The notes under the pieces were generated by a model. That model ran no database searches. It was not told where the DNA came from and saw only the letters and a list, made by a program, of their open reading frames with translations. A stretch of DNA of 64,000 nt from Prevotella sp. UBA2809 (lineage in GTDB: Bacteria; Bacteroidota; Bacteroidia; Bacteroidales; Bacteroidaceae): the NCBI GenBank assembly GCA_002351725.1, contig DEHD01000007.1:1-64000 (forward strand). Reading direction: 5' to 3'. Shown here in pieces: positions 25,977 through 35,158 of this stretch (its first letter is position 1; the number at the start of each line of letters is the position of its first letter). The position numbers and the translations under genes are program-made.

Positions 25977-26081
25977 ATTTTTTGAAAAAAATGTGAGTTT
26001 CCTTTGGCGGTTTCGAAATAAATGATTACTTTTGTGGACGGAAATTTGAACTATAAAACTTGATACATTAAATATAAAATA

Positions 26082-26942
26082 ATGAAACGTTATAAATCGT
26101 TTTTGCTGTATGGCTTATTGTTGTGCGGGGTTTTGTCGTGCGAGAAACCGGTGATTCCCGGAGCTGAGGTTGAGGACGGAAACCTGGTGATAAGCCTGAT
26201 GAGTATCGAACAGATACCATTCGCCGGTGCTACGACCCGCGCAGAGGAATCAGAATACTTCAACAGACTGAACTTCGCCGTATACGATTCGCTCGGAACC
26301 CAAGTGCGGAAGTCGAACCAACAGTCGGGCGACAAGAACTTCGGAACCGCGACCTTCCAACTGGAACCGGGCAAATATAAAGTGGTGGTGCTGGCGCATA
26401 GTAGCAACGGAAACCCGTCGATGACGGACTACAAGAAGATTCAATTCAAAAACGATTATGGATTCACAGATACCTTTCTGTGCTATGACAGTGTGGAAAT
26501 AGGCGACACTCCAGTAAGCCTCCCGGCGAATCCAAAACGCATCGTGTCTCTGTGCCGCTTCGTGATATCCGATACAATTCCATCGGACGTATCCAGAATG
26601 CGATTCCTATACACCGGAGGCTCTGGCTCATTAGATGCCACAACAGGTCTGGGCTGCGTAAAAAGCCGACAGAACGAATTCTTTGATGTAGAACCGGGAA
26701 CCGCCCCTACGACGTTCGACCTATACACTTTTCTACATGGCGATGAGGGTACTATACACCTGCAGGCCACGGCATACGATGAAGAGGACAATGTGCTGAC
26801 CGACCGCGAGTTTGACATCCCGTTGAAGCGACGAAAGATGACTAAAGTATCAGGCCAATATTTTAATACATCATCGGCCGGACTCACTATTACTATCAGT
26901 CTGGATTCCGAATGGGAAGGGGAAGAAGAAATAAGCTATTGA
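26082..26942 (+). CDS. FimB/Mfa2-family fimbrial lipoprotein
   Basis: This 286-residue protein has a lipoprotein signal (LLLCGVLSC, lipid-acceptor Cys at residue 20). Its N-terminal half is beta-rich, with FNRLNFAVYDSLGTQVRK and LEPGKYKVVVLAHSS, which is the Mfa2/FimB (DUF1812) anchor pattern of Bacteroidales type V fimbriae. The anchor sits in the outer membrane at the fimbrial base. The promoter TACTTTTG is at 26027-26034. No major fimbrillin gene follows; a second lipoprotein gene points towards it. Its last codons lie in a shared hairpin. Confidence 0.75.
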   Translation: MKRYKSFLLYGLLLCGVLSCEKPVIPGAEVEDGNLVISLMSIEQIPFAGATTRAEESEYFNRLNFAVYDSLGTQVRKSNQQSGDKNFGTATFQLEPGKYKVVVLAHSSNGNPSMTDYKKIQFKNDYGFTDTFLCYDSVEIGDTPVSLPANPKRIVSLCRFVISDTIPSDVSRMRFLYTGGSGSLDATTGLGCVKSRQNEFFDVEPGTAPTTFDLYTFLHGDEGTIHLQATAYDEEDNVLTDREFDIPLKRRKMTKVSGQYFNTSSAGLTITISLDSEWEGEEEISY

Positions 26943-26966
26943 GCACCGGCTCAATAGCTTATTTCT
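26927..26966. terminator. 18-bp perfect hairpin spanning both convergent stop codons
   Basis: Arms 26927-26944 and 26949-26966 are perfect reverse complements around a 4-nt loop. The hairpin encodes the last residues (ISY, stop) of both convergent lipoprotein genes. It should act as a bidirectional terminator. Confidence 0.85.
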
Positions 26967-28252
26967 ATTACAGGGCGGAAGATGTAATCCGCAGAATAGC
27001 AGGAATTATCATTTTCGGTGAGGGTTCTCTTCGTGTTGTTGCCTTTCAGAGTCACCGTTGCTAACTTGCCATCTTTTGTGCAATAGTATGTTCCAGGATC
27101 GACCTCGTAGTTCAGATCTACACTTTTTTCATCGACAATTCTGGCAGTGCTAAGAATAGACTTGCATTCGTCGATAGTGGGCAGTCGCCATCCCCCAATA
27201 GACCATTCTGGTCGGTTAATACTATTAAGTCTGGCATTCAGTACAGAGTCGTTGGTAACACCACTCGCTCCCTTGCGTCTTAACAGTACTGCCGTTCTTT
27301 TTGATTTATCAACCGACACCACGTAGTACTTGTTGTATCGCCCGCCGGCCTCAGGGTGCTTCACCGAAACCTCATTGCTGATATCCTCCTTCTGATACTG
27401 GTATTTGATAGAGTCGGTACCCTCCCAAACTGGGTTCGACAGCGAGCTGGCGATATAGGTCTTTATCCCCTCGCGGAAGTCGATGTCAAGTTTCACGAAG
27501 TGGTTCTTGGTGAGGGGCCTGTTGAGTTGGTAGGTATACTCCGTCGTGGTGTCGCTGGTCTTGAGTCGCAGAATGAATGATGGGTTGCCTTTTGATGGCA
27601 GCGAGAAGATGGAATCGCCTTTGTAAACCCATACCCCTTCTTCATTCGGATCTTTCTGGAGCGCGATTCTTATGGTGTCAACATCGTTTGTGTATTTCCC
27701 GTTGAGTTTGATGTTCTTGTACATCGGACCGACCATTATCTCCGTGCCGATGATGTCGTCGGGGATGTTATCGGCGGTGAGGTGCTTGAGACAGATAACC
27801 TCTCGGCTCATTGTGATGTCGGTTTGAGTTGTTTCTCCTTCTTCAAGTGTAGTAGTGGTTGTTCCTAATATCAGGTCGGTTAGGGCTCTTCCGCTGTTTA
27901 GTTTGATGATGCTACTGTCGGTAACAGTGCTTTTGTATGGGAGGTTGTAGGCTGAGAGGTCGTTGCTTCCGATTGCTATCAGTTTGACAGTGCCGGGCTT
28001 AATTCGTGTGGGAGTGTTGTCTCTCAGAGCGCTTGGGCTTATCGTGTCGATACAAACATTGTTTTGGTTGAAGATGTAGATTTTTCCTTCTTCAGGTTTC
28101 GATGACTCGTCATCGGTTCTGGTAATAACCTTTAATTTGCTAATGTCTTCTTCTTCGCCTTGGTAAGCCATTTCTTCTTGAGTACAGCTCCCAAGGCTGC
28201 ATAAACCAACACACGCAGTTACTGCTGCATAACAGAATTTTTGTTTCTTCAT
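26951..28252 (-). CDS. Lipoprotein with fimbrillin-like N-terminus and DUF1566-like C-terminus
   Basis: This 433-residue protein has a lipoprotein signal ending LGSC (Cys about 23). The N-terminal two thirds are beta-rich, with segments such as KIYIFNQNNVCIDTIS and IKPGTVKLIAIGSND that resemble fimbrial subunits of Bacteroidales. The last about 120 residues contain GGWRLPTIDECKSIL and SCYSADYIFRPVIEISY, the pattern of DUF1566/Fib_succ_major lectin-like domains. A fimbrial tip or surface adhesin is likely. The promoter TAAATTTG (minus strand) is at 28336-28329. It converges on the FimB/Mfa2-like gene with 8 nt between them. Confidence 0.65.
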   Translation of the reverse strand: MKKQKFCYAAVTACVGLCSLGSCTQEEMAYQGEEEDISKLKVITRTDDESSKPEEGKIYIFNQNNVCIDTISPSALRDNTPTRIKPGTVKLIAIGSNDLSAYNLPYKSTVTDSSIIKLNSGRALTDLILGTTTTTLEEGETTQTDITMSREVICLKHLTADNIPDDIIGTEIMVGPMYKNIKLNGKYTNDVDTIRIALQKDPNEEGVWVYKGDSIFSLPSKGNPSFILRLKTSDTTTEYTYQLNRPLTKNHFVKLDIDFREGIKTYIASSLSNPVWEGTDSIKYQYQKEDISNEVSVKHPEAGGRYNKYYVVSVDKSKRTAVLLRRKGASGVTNDSVLNARLNSINRPEWSIGGWRLPTIDECKSILSTARIVDEKSVDLNYEVDPGTYYCTKDGKLATVTLKGNNTKRTLTENDNSCYSADYIFRPVIEISY

Positions 28253-28435
28253 TGTTGTAAAATTTAAATTGGTTAATGTATATGATTGCTCCTATTTTAG
28301 CGCTTTTTTGCGCTATCGGAACTAAATGCAAATTTACTGCAAAAAACTCAGTAACCAAAAGAAAAATTCATCTTTTTTTCACCGAAAACAAAAAAAAAGT
28401 AATATTTACCAATTTCCGAGAAAAATCGGCGACTC

Positions 28436-28545
28436 CTGCCATGGGGACATCCTGCCAGGGGACATCCTGCCAGGGGACAGGTACCTGGCATCTGACATTG
28501 GCGCTCGGTTGTTGCTGCCAGGTACCTGTCCCCTGGCAGGGGCAG
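28436..28545. repeat. REP element pair downstream of GH67
   Basis: The interval 28253-28579 has no gene. It contains two partial copies of CCTGCCAGGGGACAT and then a full unit. Arms 28467-28490 and 28516-28539 are 24-bp exact reverse complements, with a 25-nt linker beginning TCTGACATTGGCGCTCGGTT. Each arm contains the 16-bp palindrome TGCCAGGTACCTGGCA or its near form. Confidence 0.9.
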
Positions 28546-28572
28546 ACAGCCCCGACGAGCGAGGGAAAAGAA

Positions 28573-28600
28573 AAAAGCTTCACTTGGTAGTGAAGCTTTT
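28573..28600 (-). terminator. Terminator hairpin overlapping the GH67 stop codon
   Basis: AAAAGCTTCAC and GTGAAGCTTTT pair perfectly around a 6-nt loop. The hairpin includes the last codons of the alpha-glucuronidase gene. Confidence 0.75.
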
Positions 28601-30577
28601 GAAGTAATCTAAGCAAACTTGGCGCCATTGCTTGGCGTTTTCTAATTGATGCTGGAGGCGAGCATCGACCTCCTGCCAGCGCTGGTCGTCGATGTAGGGC
28701 TTGGCCTCGTTCCAAACGCGGATGAAGTCCTCAACCTCATCAACACCGCGGTTGTAATGATACTCCATCTCCTCAATGACAGTGCGACCGCTCTTGAAAC
28801 GATAGCTCCAAGGCACGCGGTGGAACCACAACAGATAACGCTCGGGACAGGTGTTGATGTCGTCGTATATCTGACAATATGGCTCGCGATACTGAGCTGT
28901 GGCGTTAGAACCGGTATGTGTGCGGTCGAAACCGATTGAGTCGTTGTTGGCCTTGTGATAGTAAACAGGGCACCACTCGATAGGATAGCTTGGGATGAAG
29001 CCGTTAGGCTCTGGTCCGTAGTGCTCGTCGAAGGCGAAGATGTGGTGCAGGCCGATTGGCATCATGTAGTCGACGCAGGCTTCGCGCGAGCGGAGCATAA
29101 CGCTGAGGAGTTCTGCCAGGGGACAGGTACCTGGCATCTGACATTTGCGCTCGGTTGTTTCTGCCAGGGGACAGGTACCTGGCATCTGACATTGGTGCTT
29201 GTTTGTTGATGCCAGGTACCTGTCCCCTGGCAGAAACGTCGCTTTCAGCCACTCTTTGGCTATCGACTCGCTCGTCAACAGAGGGTTCCAGGCGAGGCGG
29301 CCGAAGGCGTACCAGTTGGCCTGGGAGAAGTGATGGCCGCACCAGTTGGTGTCGAGACCGATGTTGGCTACACCTGCTATGCCCACGAGCTTCTCGGGAG
29401 CAACGAAACCGAAGAACTCGCGCCACATGGGAGCCAGATATACAAGATGACGTGACTGACCAAGATACTCCTGTGTGATCTGGAGCTCGGCCATCTGCTT
29501 TGTGTGTTTGATGTTATCGAAGATAGGAGCGTATGGTTCGCGGGGTTGGAAATCGAGTGGGCCGTTCTTTGACTGCAGGATGACATTGTCGCGGAACTTA
29601 CCGTCGAGACTGGCAAACTCACTGACAGCCTGCTTTACACGGTCCTCGCCAGCATGAGCAGCGCCGTAGACAAAGCTGCGCCACATGATGATACCACCGA
29701 AGGGCTTAACAGCGTCGGCCAGCATGTTGGCACCGTCGGCATGTGTGCGATGGTAGTCGAAAGGACCGGGCTGGCCCTCAGAGTTGGCCTTTACAAGGAA
29801 TCCACCAAAGTCGGGAATCAGAGCGTAAATCTCCTTGGCCTTAGCCTTCCACCAAGCCTTTACCTGTGGGTTCAGCGGGTCGGCAGTCTTCAGAGTCTTG
29901 CCCTTGTTGAAACCCTTTGCGGGGATAGTCATCGGCGAAGCGAAGTTGACCGAGAGATAGACCTTGATGCCATAAGGGCGCATGATGTCGGCGTACTGCT
30001 TAACCTTGTTGATATACACCGCTGACAGCATCTTGGGCGATGCGTTGACGTTGTTGAGCACTGTGCCGTTGATGCCGATAGAGGCATTGGCGCGAGCGTA
30101 TTCCTTGATGAGTTCGACGTCGATGGGCTGGTCGGGGTCCTCGACGAAGATGGTATGACCGCGACGAGTCTTACCGCCTTCCTTGCCCTTCCAAAATATC
30201 GACAAACCTGCATATCCGCGCTCGATGGTGCCGTTGAGGTTATCCCAGTGATTCAATATGCGGAGCTTATAAAATGGCTTGCTACCTGTGGTCTCGCCAC
30301 GAAGATAAGCATAAGCGCCATAAAGCAGACCGATCTCGTTCTTTGCAGAAATCACGCCATCAGCGATGCGATACTCGTCATCCTGAAGCGAGGCATCGAT
30401 CTTCAGTGTTACATCGTGATTGCTATAGGTTCTCAGTTCCTGGGCTGCGATACACTCCGGTCCGGTAACTACAGCCTTGTTAACAGGTGTTTGGCGGAGC
30501 CACAGCTTATGGCCATCCTCTGCCTTTGCCATCCCAGCAAAGACAAACGCCAAAGTAAGTAATAAAAGTTTCTTCAT
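28580..30577 (-). CDS. GH67 alpha-glucuronidase carrying an in-frame REP insertion
   Basis: This 665-residue exported protein (signal peptide about 1-19) matches GH67: KPFYKLRILNHWDNLNGTIE, GYAGLSIFWKGKEG, ASIGINGTVLNNVNA and YMMPIGLHHIFAFDEHYGPE. These enzymes remove 4-O-methyl-glucuronic acid from xylan oligomers. Between KEWLKATF and LLSVMLRSREAC, where relatives have only a few residues, about 41 residues are encoded by three REP elements (29113-29233). The frame is intact, so an enzyme with an altered surface loop may still be made. It is divergent from GH35 and ends in a terminator hairpin. ATG 30583 is an alternative start. Confidence 0.88.
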   Translation of the reverse strand: MKKLLLLTLAFVFAGMAKAEDGHKLWLRQTPVNKAVVTGPECIAAQELRTYSNHDVTLKIDASLQDDEYRIADGVISAKNEIGLLYGAYAYLRGETTGSKPFYKLRILNHWDNLNGTIERGYAGLSIFWKGKEGGKTRRGHTIFVEDPDQPIDVELIKEYARANASIGINGTVLNNVNASPKMLSAVYINKVKQYADIMRPYGIKVYLSVNFASPMTIPAKGFNKGKTLKTADPLNPQVKAWWKAKAKEIYALIPDFGGFLVKANSEGQPGPFDYHRTHADGANMLADAVKPFGGIIMWRSFVYGAAHAGEDRVKQAVSEFASLDGKFRDNVILQSKNGPLDFQPREPYAPIFDNIKHTKQMAELQITQEYLGQSRHLVYLAPMWREFFGFVAPEKLVGIAGVANIGLDTNWCGHHFSQANWYAFGRLAWNPLLTSESIAKEWLKATFLPGDRYLASTNKHQCQMPGTCPLAETTERKCQMPGTCPLAELLSVMLRSREACVDYMMPIGLHHIFAFDEHYGPEPNGFIPSYPIEWCPVYYHKANNDSIGFDRTHTGSNATAQYREPYCQIYDDINTCPERYLLWFHRVPWSYRFKSGRTVIEEMEYHYNRGVDEVEDFIRVWNEAKPYIDDQRWQEVDARLQHQLENAKQWRQVCLDYFKSFTTK
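29113..29233. repeat. Three REP elements inside the GH67 coding sequence
   Basis: Copies at 29113-29136 and 29161-29184 are direct repeats, and 29210-29233 is inverted. Linkers of 24-25 nt begin TCTGACATT as in the intergenic copies. The array adds about 41 codons without a stop. Confidence 0.95.
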
Positions 30578-30600
30578 ATACATAATTGATTATTTTGCCG

Positions 30601-30658
30601 CAAAATTACGAAAAAATTAAGAATTAAGAATTTAGAATTGAGAAAAAACGTATCTTTG
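30601..30658. promoter_or_regulatory. Divergent promoters for GH67 and GH35
   Basis: The minus-strand box TAATTTTG (30608-30601) faces the GH67 gene. The plus-strand box TATCTTTG (30651-30658) faces the GH35 gene. No operator was recognised between them. Confidence 0.65.
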
Positions 30659-30686
30659 CACCAAATAATAAAATAAAAGATACAAA

Positions 30687-32993
30687 ATGAAAAAGGTTAA
30701 ACTACTAATTACTGCTATTTTTGCCGTTTTACCGATGTTTATGTCTGCCGGAGATTTCACCGTGGGCGACAAAACATTCCTGCTGAACGGCGAGCCATTC
30801 GTAGTAAAAGCCGCCGAGGTTCACTACCCGCGAATACCACAGGCCTACTGGGATCATCGCATAAAAATGTGCAAGGCCTTAGGCATGAACACCCTGTGCA
30901 TCTACGTGTTCTGGAACATCCATGAACAGCGCGAGGGCGAGTTTGACTTCAGCGGAAACAACGATGTGGCCGAGTTCTGCCGATTGGCGCAGAAGAACGG
31001 GATGTACGTGATAGTGCGCCCGGGACCATACGTTTGTGCCGAGTGGGAGATGGGCGGACTGCCCTGGTGGCTGCTGAAAAAGAAGGATATACGATTGCGC
31101 GAGCAGGATCCTTACTTTATGGAGCGAGTGAAGATATTCGAGCAGAAAGTAGGCGAGCAGTTGGCGCCACTGACCATACAGAATGGTGGCCCTATCATCA
31201 TGGTGCAGGTGGAGAATGAGTACGGCTCGTATGGCGAGGATAAGGAGTATATCTCGGCTATCCGAGATATACTTAAGGAGACATGGAGTTCTTGTCTCCT
31301 TTTCCAGTGCGACTGGAGCTCGAACTTCGAGAAGAACGGCTTACCAGACCTGGTGTGGACGATGAACTTCGGTACAGGCGCGAATATCGACCACGAGTTC
31401 GCCCGCCTGAAAGAACTTCGCCCTAATGCACCCCTGATGTGCTCGGAGTTCTGGAGCGGATGGTTCGATAAGTGGGGAGCCAACCACGAGACTCGTCCCG
31501 CAAAGGACATGGTGGACGGCATGGACGAGATGCTGCAGAAAAACATCAGTTTCTCGCTGTATATGACTCACGGCGGAACAAGCTTCGGCCACTGGGCAGG
31601 AGCAAACTCGCCCGGTTTTGCTCCCGACGTGACAAGCTACGACTATGATGCCCCGATAAACGAATACGGCGGTACAACCGACAAGTACTTCCAGCTGCGC
31701 AAGATGATGCAGAAATACAGCAAGACAAAGCTCCCTGCTATCCCAAAAATGCCTGCGCAGTTCATCTCGATACCCGCATTCGAGCTTACGGAGCACGTAG
31801 ACCTGCTTAATGGAGTTGACAGCGTGGTGATGGACAGTCCGCTGCGCACAATGGAGGAGCTGAATCAGGGCTGGGGCTCGATAGTGTATGTTACTACCTT
31901 GCCCGAGGTCTCTACTCCCAGCGTGCTTACACTCAACGAGGGCCATGACTTTGCGCAGGTGTTTATCGACAATAAGTACATCGGCAAGATTGACCGCGTG
32001 AGAAACGAGAACAGCTTGCAGCTCCCGGCGATAACCAAAGGACAGGAGCTGAAGATAGTCATCGAGGCCATGGGCAGAATAAACTTCGGTCGAGCCATCA
32101 AAGACTACAAGGGTATCACCAACAGCGTGACCATTTCGACCGATATCGACGGACATGAGATGATATGGAACCTGAAGCGATGGACAATACTGACGATTCC
32201 CGACGACTACGCCACAGCACAGAAGGCGTTGAAGAACTTCCCATCGCCGCTGACATCGAAGGCCGGATACTACCGCGGACACTTCAACCTGAAGCGCACT
32301 GGCGACACATTCCTGAACATGGAGCAGTTCGGCAAGGGTCAGGTGTACGTGAACGGCCATGCCATCGGACGATTCTGGAGCATCGGTCCGCAGCAGACAC
32401 TCTATGTGCCCGGATGCTGGCTGAAGAAGGGAAAGAACGAGGTGATTGTGCTGGATGTGGTTGGACCTAAGCAGCCCACCATCTTGGGACAGAAGACTCC
32501 CGAGCTTGACAAGCTGAATGTGGAGAAATCGCGCACCCATAACAACCCCGGCGACAAGCCCGACCTGAACTCGGCAACACCTGCTGCAAAGGGCGAGTTC
32601 TATGCAGGAAACGGTTGGCAGAAGGTGAGATTCGACGCACCTCAGACCGGTCGCTATATAGCTTTACAGGCACTGAGCACCCATGCCGGAAAGAGCGATG
32701 TGGCTGTGGCAGAGATCTATGCCATCGGCACCAACGGCAGCAGAATGAGTCGTGAGCAGTGGACAGTGAAATATGCCGATAGCGAGGATATCCGCAGAGG
32801 AAACTTTACTGCCGACAAGACATTCGACCTGCAGGAGTCGACCTACTGGCGTACAGCCAAGAACGCCGAGCTGCCTCACCTTATGGTAATAGACTTAGGC
32901 AGCGAGCAGACAGTATTTGGAATTGACTATCTGCCAAGAGTTGATCAAGGTGCACCAGGAAGTATTAAAGATTACAGAATCTTTATTTATTAA
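30687..32993 (+). CDS. GH35 beta-galactosidase-family glycosidase
   Basis: This 768-residue exported protein (signal peptide about 1-20) has the GH35 hallmarks: GMNTLCIYVFWNIHE, RPGPYVCAEWEMGGLPWWLL, VQVENEYGSYG with the acid/base Glu near 175, and CSEFWSGWFD with the nucleophile Glu near 254. Beta-sandwich domains follow, and a C-terminal discoidin-like F5/8 domain (about residues 640-768) is likely. It would cleave terminal beta-galactosides, for example on plant hemicellulose or host glycans. It is transcribed away from GH67 and converges on GH97 over a shared terminator. Confidence 0.9.
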   Translation: MKKVKLLITAIFAVLPMFMSAGDFTVGDKTFLLNGEPFVVKAAEVHYPRIPQAYWDHRIKMCKALGMNTLCIYVFWNIHEQREGEFDFSGNNDVAEFCRLAQKNGMYVIVRPGPYVCAEWEMGGLPWWLLKKKDIRLREQDPYFMERVKIFEQKVGEQLAPLTIQNGGPIIMVQVENEYGSYGEDKEYISAIRDILKETWSSCLLFQCDWSSNFEKNGLPDLVWTMNFGTGANIDHEFARLKELRPNAPLMCSEFWSGWFDKWGANHETRPAKDMVDGMDEMLQKNISFSLYMTHGGTSFGHWAGANSPGFAPDVTSYDYDAPINEYGGTTDKYFQLRKMMQKYSKTKLPAIPKMPAQFISIPAFELTEHVDLLNGVDSVVMDSPLRTMEELNQGWGSIVYVTTLPEVSTPSVLTLNEGHDFAQVFIDNKYIGKIDRVRNENSLQLPAITKGQELKIVIEAMGRINFGRAIKDYKGITNSVTISTDIDGHEMIWNLKRWTILTIPDDYATAQKALKNFPSPLTSKAGYYRGHFNLKRTGDTFLNMEQFGKGQVYVNGHAIGRFWSIGPQQTLYVPGCWLKKGKNEVIVLDVVGPKQPTILGQKTPELDKLNVEKSRTHNNPGDKPDLNSATPAAKGEFYAGNGWQKVRFDAPQTGRYIALQALSTHAGKSDVAVAEIYAIGTNGSRMSREQWTVKYADSEDIRRGNFTADKTFDLQESTYWRTAKNAELPHLMVIDLGSEQTVFGIDYLPRVDQGAPGSIKDYRIFIY

Positions 32994-33000
32994 AATAAAA

Positions 33001-33023
33001 ATCCCCACCAAACCGGTGGGGAT
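33001..33023. terminator. Bidirectional terminator between GH35 and GH97
   Basis: ATCCCCACC and GGTGGGGAT pair perfectly, flanked by A-rich and T-rich runs on both sides. Confidence 0.85.
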
Positions 33024-33028
33024 TATTT

Positions 33029-35032
33029 TTAGTAGATTACCAAACCTCCGTTAGGCTGGATGGTAACTTTCGTCTTCCCGTTCTTATCGCGCTTAAGGGC
33101 ACTCTTCTGAGGTTGTCCTTTTTTGTTGTCGGTAAGAACCTTTGATAGCTTATCGCCAAATCCGAAAATGTCGATAGTCAAGGTGATCGGAGTCTTCTCG
33201 GCATTAAGACCGGCGATGTACCAGTTGCCGTTAGTGGCCTTACGAGCCAGAACAACATACTTGCCGGGATAGCCGTCGATGAAGCGAGTCTCCTCCCATG
33301 TTGTGGGCAACTGGCGGAGGAAGTCCATCTCGAACTGTGGCAGCTCCTTGAGGTTGTTGGGCTGCATGGCCACGCACTGAACAGAGGTCTGCATGGTGAT
33401 GCCCGATGCAAGCTCGAAGATGTCGGTGGTGTGGCGGCGATGGCGGCTCTTATTGTCGGTAGACATGTACTTGTTCATTATAATGCCGCCCCAGTCCATT
33501 GATGCCGTAGCATTGCGGCAGAAGGGATGGAGGGTGAGGTCGAACGGCTCGCGGATAGCAGCTCCCTCGCCGAAGAATACATTCTCGGAAGCAAGGACAG
33601 CCTCGGAAGCCACGAAGTTAGGATACATGCGCTCCCAACCGCGAGGCATTGTGCAACCATGGAACACCACCTGAAGACCATATCGGTTGGCATCAGAGAG
33701 GATATCCTCGTAGAGCTGCATGGTCTGCTGCTTGTCGCCTCCGAAGAAGTCGACCTTGATGCCCTTAACACCGATGCTCTGCAGCCACTTCATCTCCCTT
33801 TCGCGGGCGATGGCAGTGTTCATGCAGTCGCGTGGAGTCTGAGGAGCATCGTTCCAGAATCCGTTGCTGTTATACCACATCAGCAGGCTGACACCCTTTG
33901 ACTGAGCGTATTTCGAGAGTTCGGCAATGCGAGTACGACCAATCTGCTGATCCCACCAGTTGTCGACCAGACAGTACTCGAAACCCATGGCAGAGGCAAG
34001 GTCGATGAAACGAACCTGATCATCGTAGTTGATAGAGTTGTCCTGACCGATGAGCCAGCTCCATGTGTAGCGACCGGGCTTGTAATCGGTAGATGCCTGG
34101 TAGCGAGGTGAGACAATATCATAGCTGATGGTGGTCTCGACGATTGGCTTGAGACTGTTGCCCACGGTGATAGTACGCCAAGGAGTCTCGCCGGGCAGTG
34201 GGATGGCAGGGTACTCAGAGCCAAAGCCGTTGTTCTCGCCCTTGTCGGGGTAGGCGATGGTGTAGCCACGGCCTTTCTGATAATCAGAAAGGTGGCTGCC
34301 ACAGTAGTTGCCGCCAACTCCGGTTTCTGATACCAGAACCCAGAGGTTCTTGGAGTTAGGGGAGTTAGGGGAGTTAGAGGAGTTAGTGGAGTTAGAGGAG
34401 TTAGGCAGGTGAAACAGGGCGGGGAAGATGTAGCCATGGTCATATCGTGACTTGGCAGTCATCGGGGCATCGGCAGAGTACTCCTCCTCGTAAGAGGGCT
34501 TGGTCTGCTCCCAACCTGTCTCGGGTCCAATCTGTGGTGACAGGAAGGTTGTTGTGCCTTGAGGGAAGTTAAATGCACTTGCCTCGTGATAAATCAATGC
34601 GCGCTTAAACTCCTTGCCGCTGTACTTTTGACGAGGAATGGCATATCTGAATGCAATATCATTGTTTGACACCTGGAAGATGATGCCGAAGCCCAGTCCA
34701 TCGCGGTCGCGGAAATTAAGAGTCAGGCGGTTGGCCTCGTAGTCATTTCCCGAAGCCTTTGTGCCTCGCATCTGGTACTTGTTGTGTACTGCTTCCGTCT
34801 TATGGTCGAGCAGTTGGAGACTGCAGGTGAAGTTGCCAACGCTGGTCTTCAGTCCCAGAGCCGACTGCTCGATAACGGGTTTGTTGAACAATGTAGCAGA
34901 ATAGCTTGGTACGCCATTCCTGATGTTCACTGTCACCACCAGATTACCATCGGGTGATGAAACACGAACGTCATCAGCGTTTATCGATGAGAAAAACGCC
35001 ATGAAAAGTAGAAAAGTTATTACTCTATTCAT
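33029..35032 (-). CDS. GH97 alpha-glucosidase/alpha-galactosidase family enzyme
   Basis: The protein has 667 residues from ATG 35032; the reading frame upstream lies in repeat DNA. A signal peptide covers about 1-20. GH97 features are an N-terminal beta-sandwich (SSPDGNLVVTVNIRNG), GLGFGIIFQVSNNDIAFRY, YCLVDNWWDQ and GVKGIKVDFFGGDKQQTMQ, then FHGCTMPRGWERMYPN. The family contains inverting alpha-glucosidases and retaining alpha-galactosidases; the group here is not certain. Residues about 210-227 (NSSNSTNSSNSPNSPN) come from a 9-bp tandem repeat and look like an added loop. The enzyme acts in the periplasm. Confidence 0.88.
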   Translation of the reverse strand: MNRVITFLLFMAFFSSINADDVRVSSPDGNLVVTVNIRNGVPSYSATLFNKPVIEQSALGLKTSVGNFTCSLQLLDHKTEAVHNKYQMRGTKASGNDYEANRLTLNFRDRDGLGFGIIFQVSNNDIAFRYAIPRQKYSGKEFKRALIYHEASAFNFPQGTTTFLSPQIGPETGWEQTKPSYEEEYSADAPMTAKSRYDHGYIFPALFHLPNSSNSTNSSNSPNSPNSKNLWVLVSETGVGGNYCGSHLSDYQKGRGYTIAYPDKGENNGFGSEYPAIPLPGETPWRTITVGNSLKPIVETTISYDIVSPRYQASTDYKPGRYTWSWLIGQDNSINYDDQVRFIDLASAMGFEYCLVDNWWDQQIGRTRIAELSKYAQSKGVSLLMWYNSNGFWNDAPQTPRDCMNTAIAREREMKWLQSIGVKGIKVDFFGGDKQQTMQLYEDILSDANRYGLQVVFHGCTMPRGWERMYPNFVASEAVLASENVFFGEGAAIREPFDLTLHPFCRNATASMDWGGIIMNKYMSTDNKSRHRRHTTDIFELASGITMQTSVQCVAMQPNNLKELPQFEMDFLRQLPTTWEETRFIDGYPGKYVVLARKATNGNWYIAGLNAEKTPITLTIDIFGFGDKLSKVLTDNKKGQPQKSALKRDKNGKTKVTIQPNGGLVIY
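34352..34405. repeat. Six 9-bp tandem repeats within GH97
   Basis: Six units of GGAGTTAG(G/A/T) lie in phase with codons on the coding strand (Asn-Ser-Xaa). Copy-number change would add or remove three residues at a time without a frameshift. Confidence 0.9.
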
Positions 35033-35047
35033 CGTATAATGTAGACA

Positions 35048-35152
35048 TGGAGACAGGGAGACAAGGAGTTGCAAGACATTACTAATGATACTTGATGGAG
35101 AAGCAAAACATACGTCCTGAACTCCCTGAACTCCTTGGACTCCCTGTCTTCT
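35048..35152. repeat. GGAGACA/GGAGTTCA-family dispersed repeat
   Basis: This is an imperfect inverted pair. The left part is GGAGACAGGGAGACAAGGAG; the right part is its rough reverse complement, ending CTCCCTGTCTTC. AACATACGTCCTGAACTCC in the right part is identical to the copy at 37501-37519. It fills the gap between GH97 and nagB. Confidence 0.8.
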
Positions 35153-35158
35153 TAATAA

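Noticed and set aside
28436..29233. CRISPR-like array of short repeats
   Set aside because: Repeats of about 24 bp with similar linkers suggested an array, but the linkers are conserved instead of unique, copies are inverted, and no cas gene is near. REP elements explain them.
31341..32540. A 399-codon open frame on the minus strand
   Set aside because: It lies wholly inside the GH35 gene, which has full family motifs on the plus strand. The antisense frame has low-complexity, Leu/Val/His-rich composition and no motif.
35033..35074. Longer N-terminus for the GH97 enzyme
   Set aside because: The extension lies in repeat DNA and would precede a normal signal peptide starting at ATG 35032.
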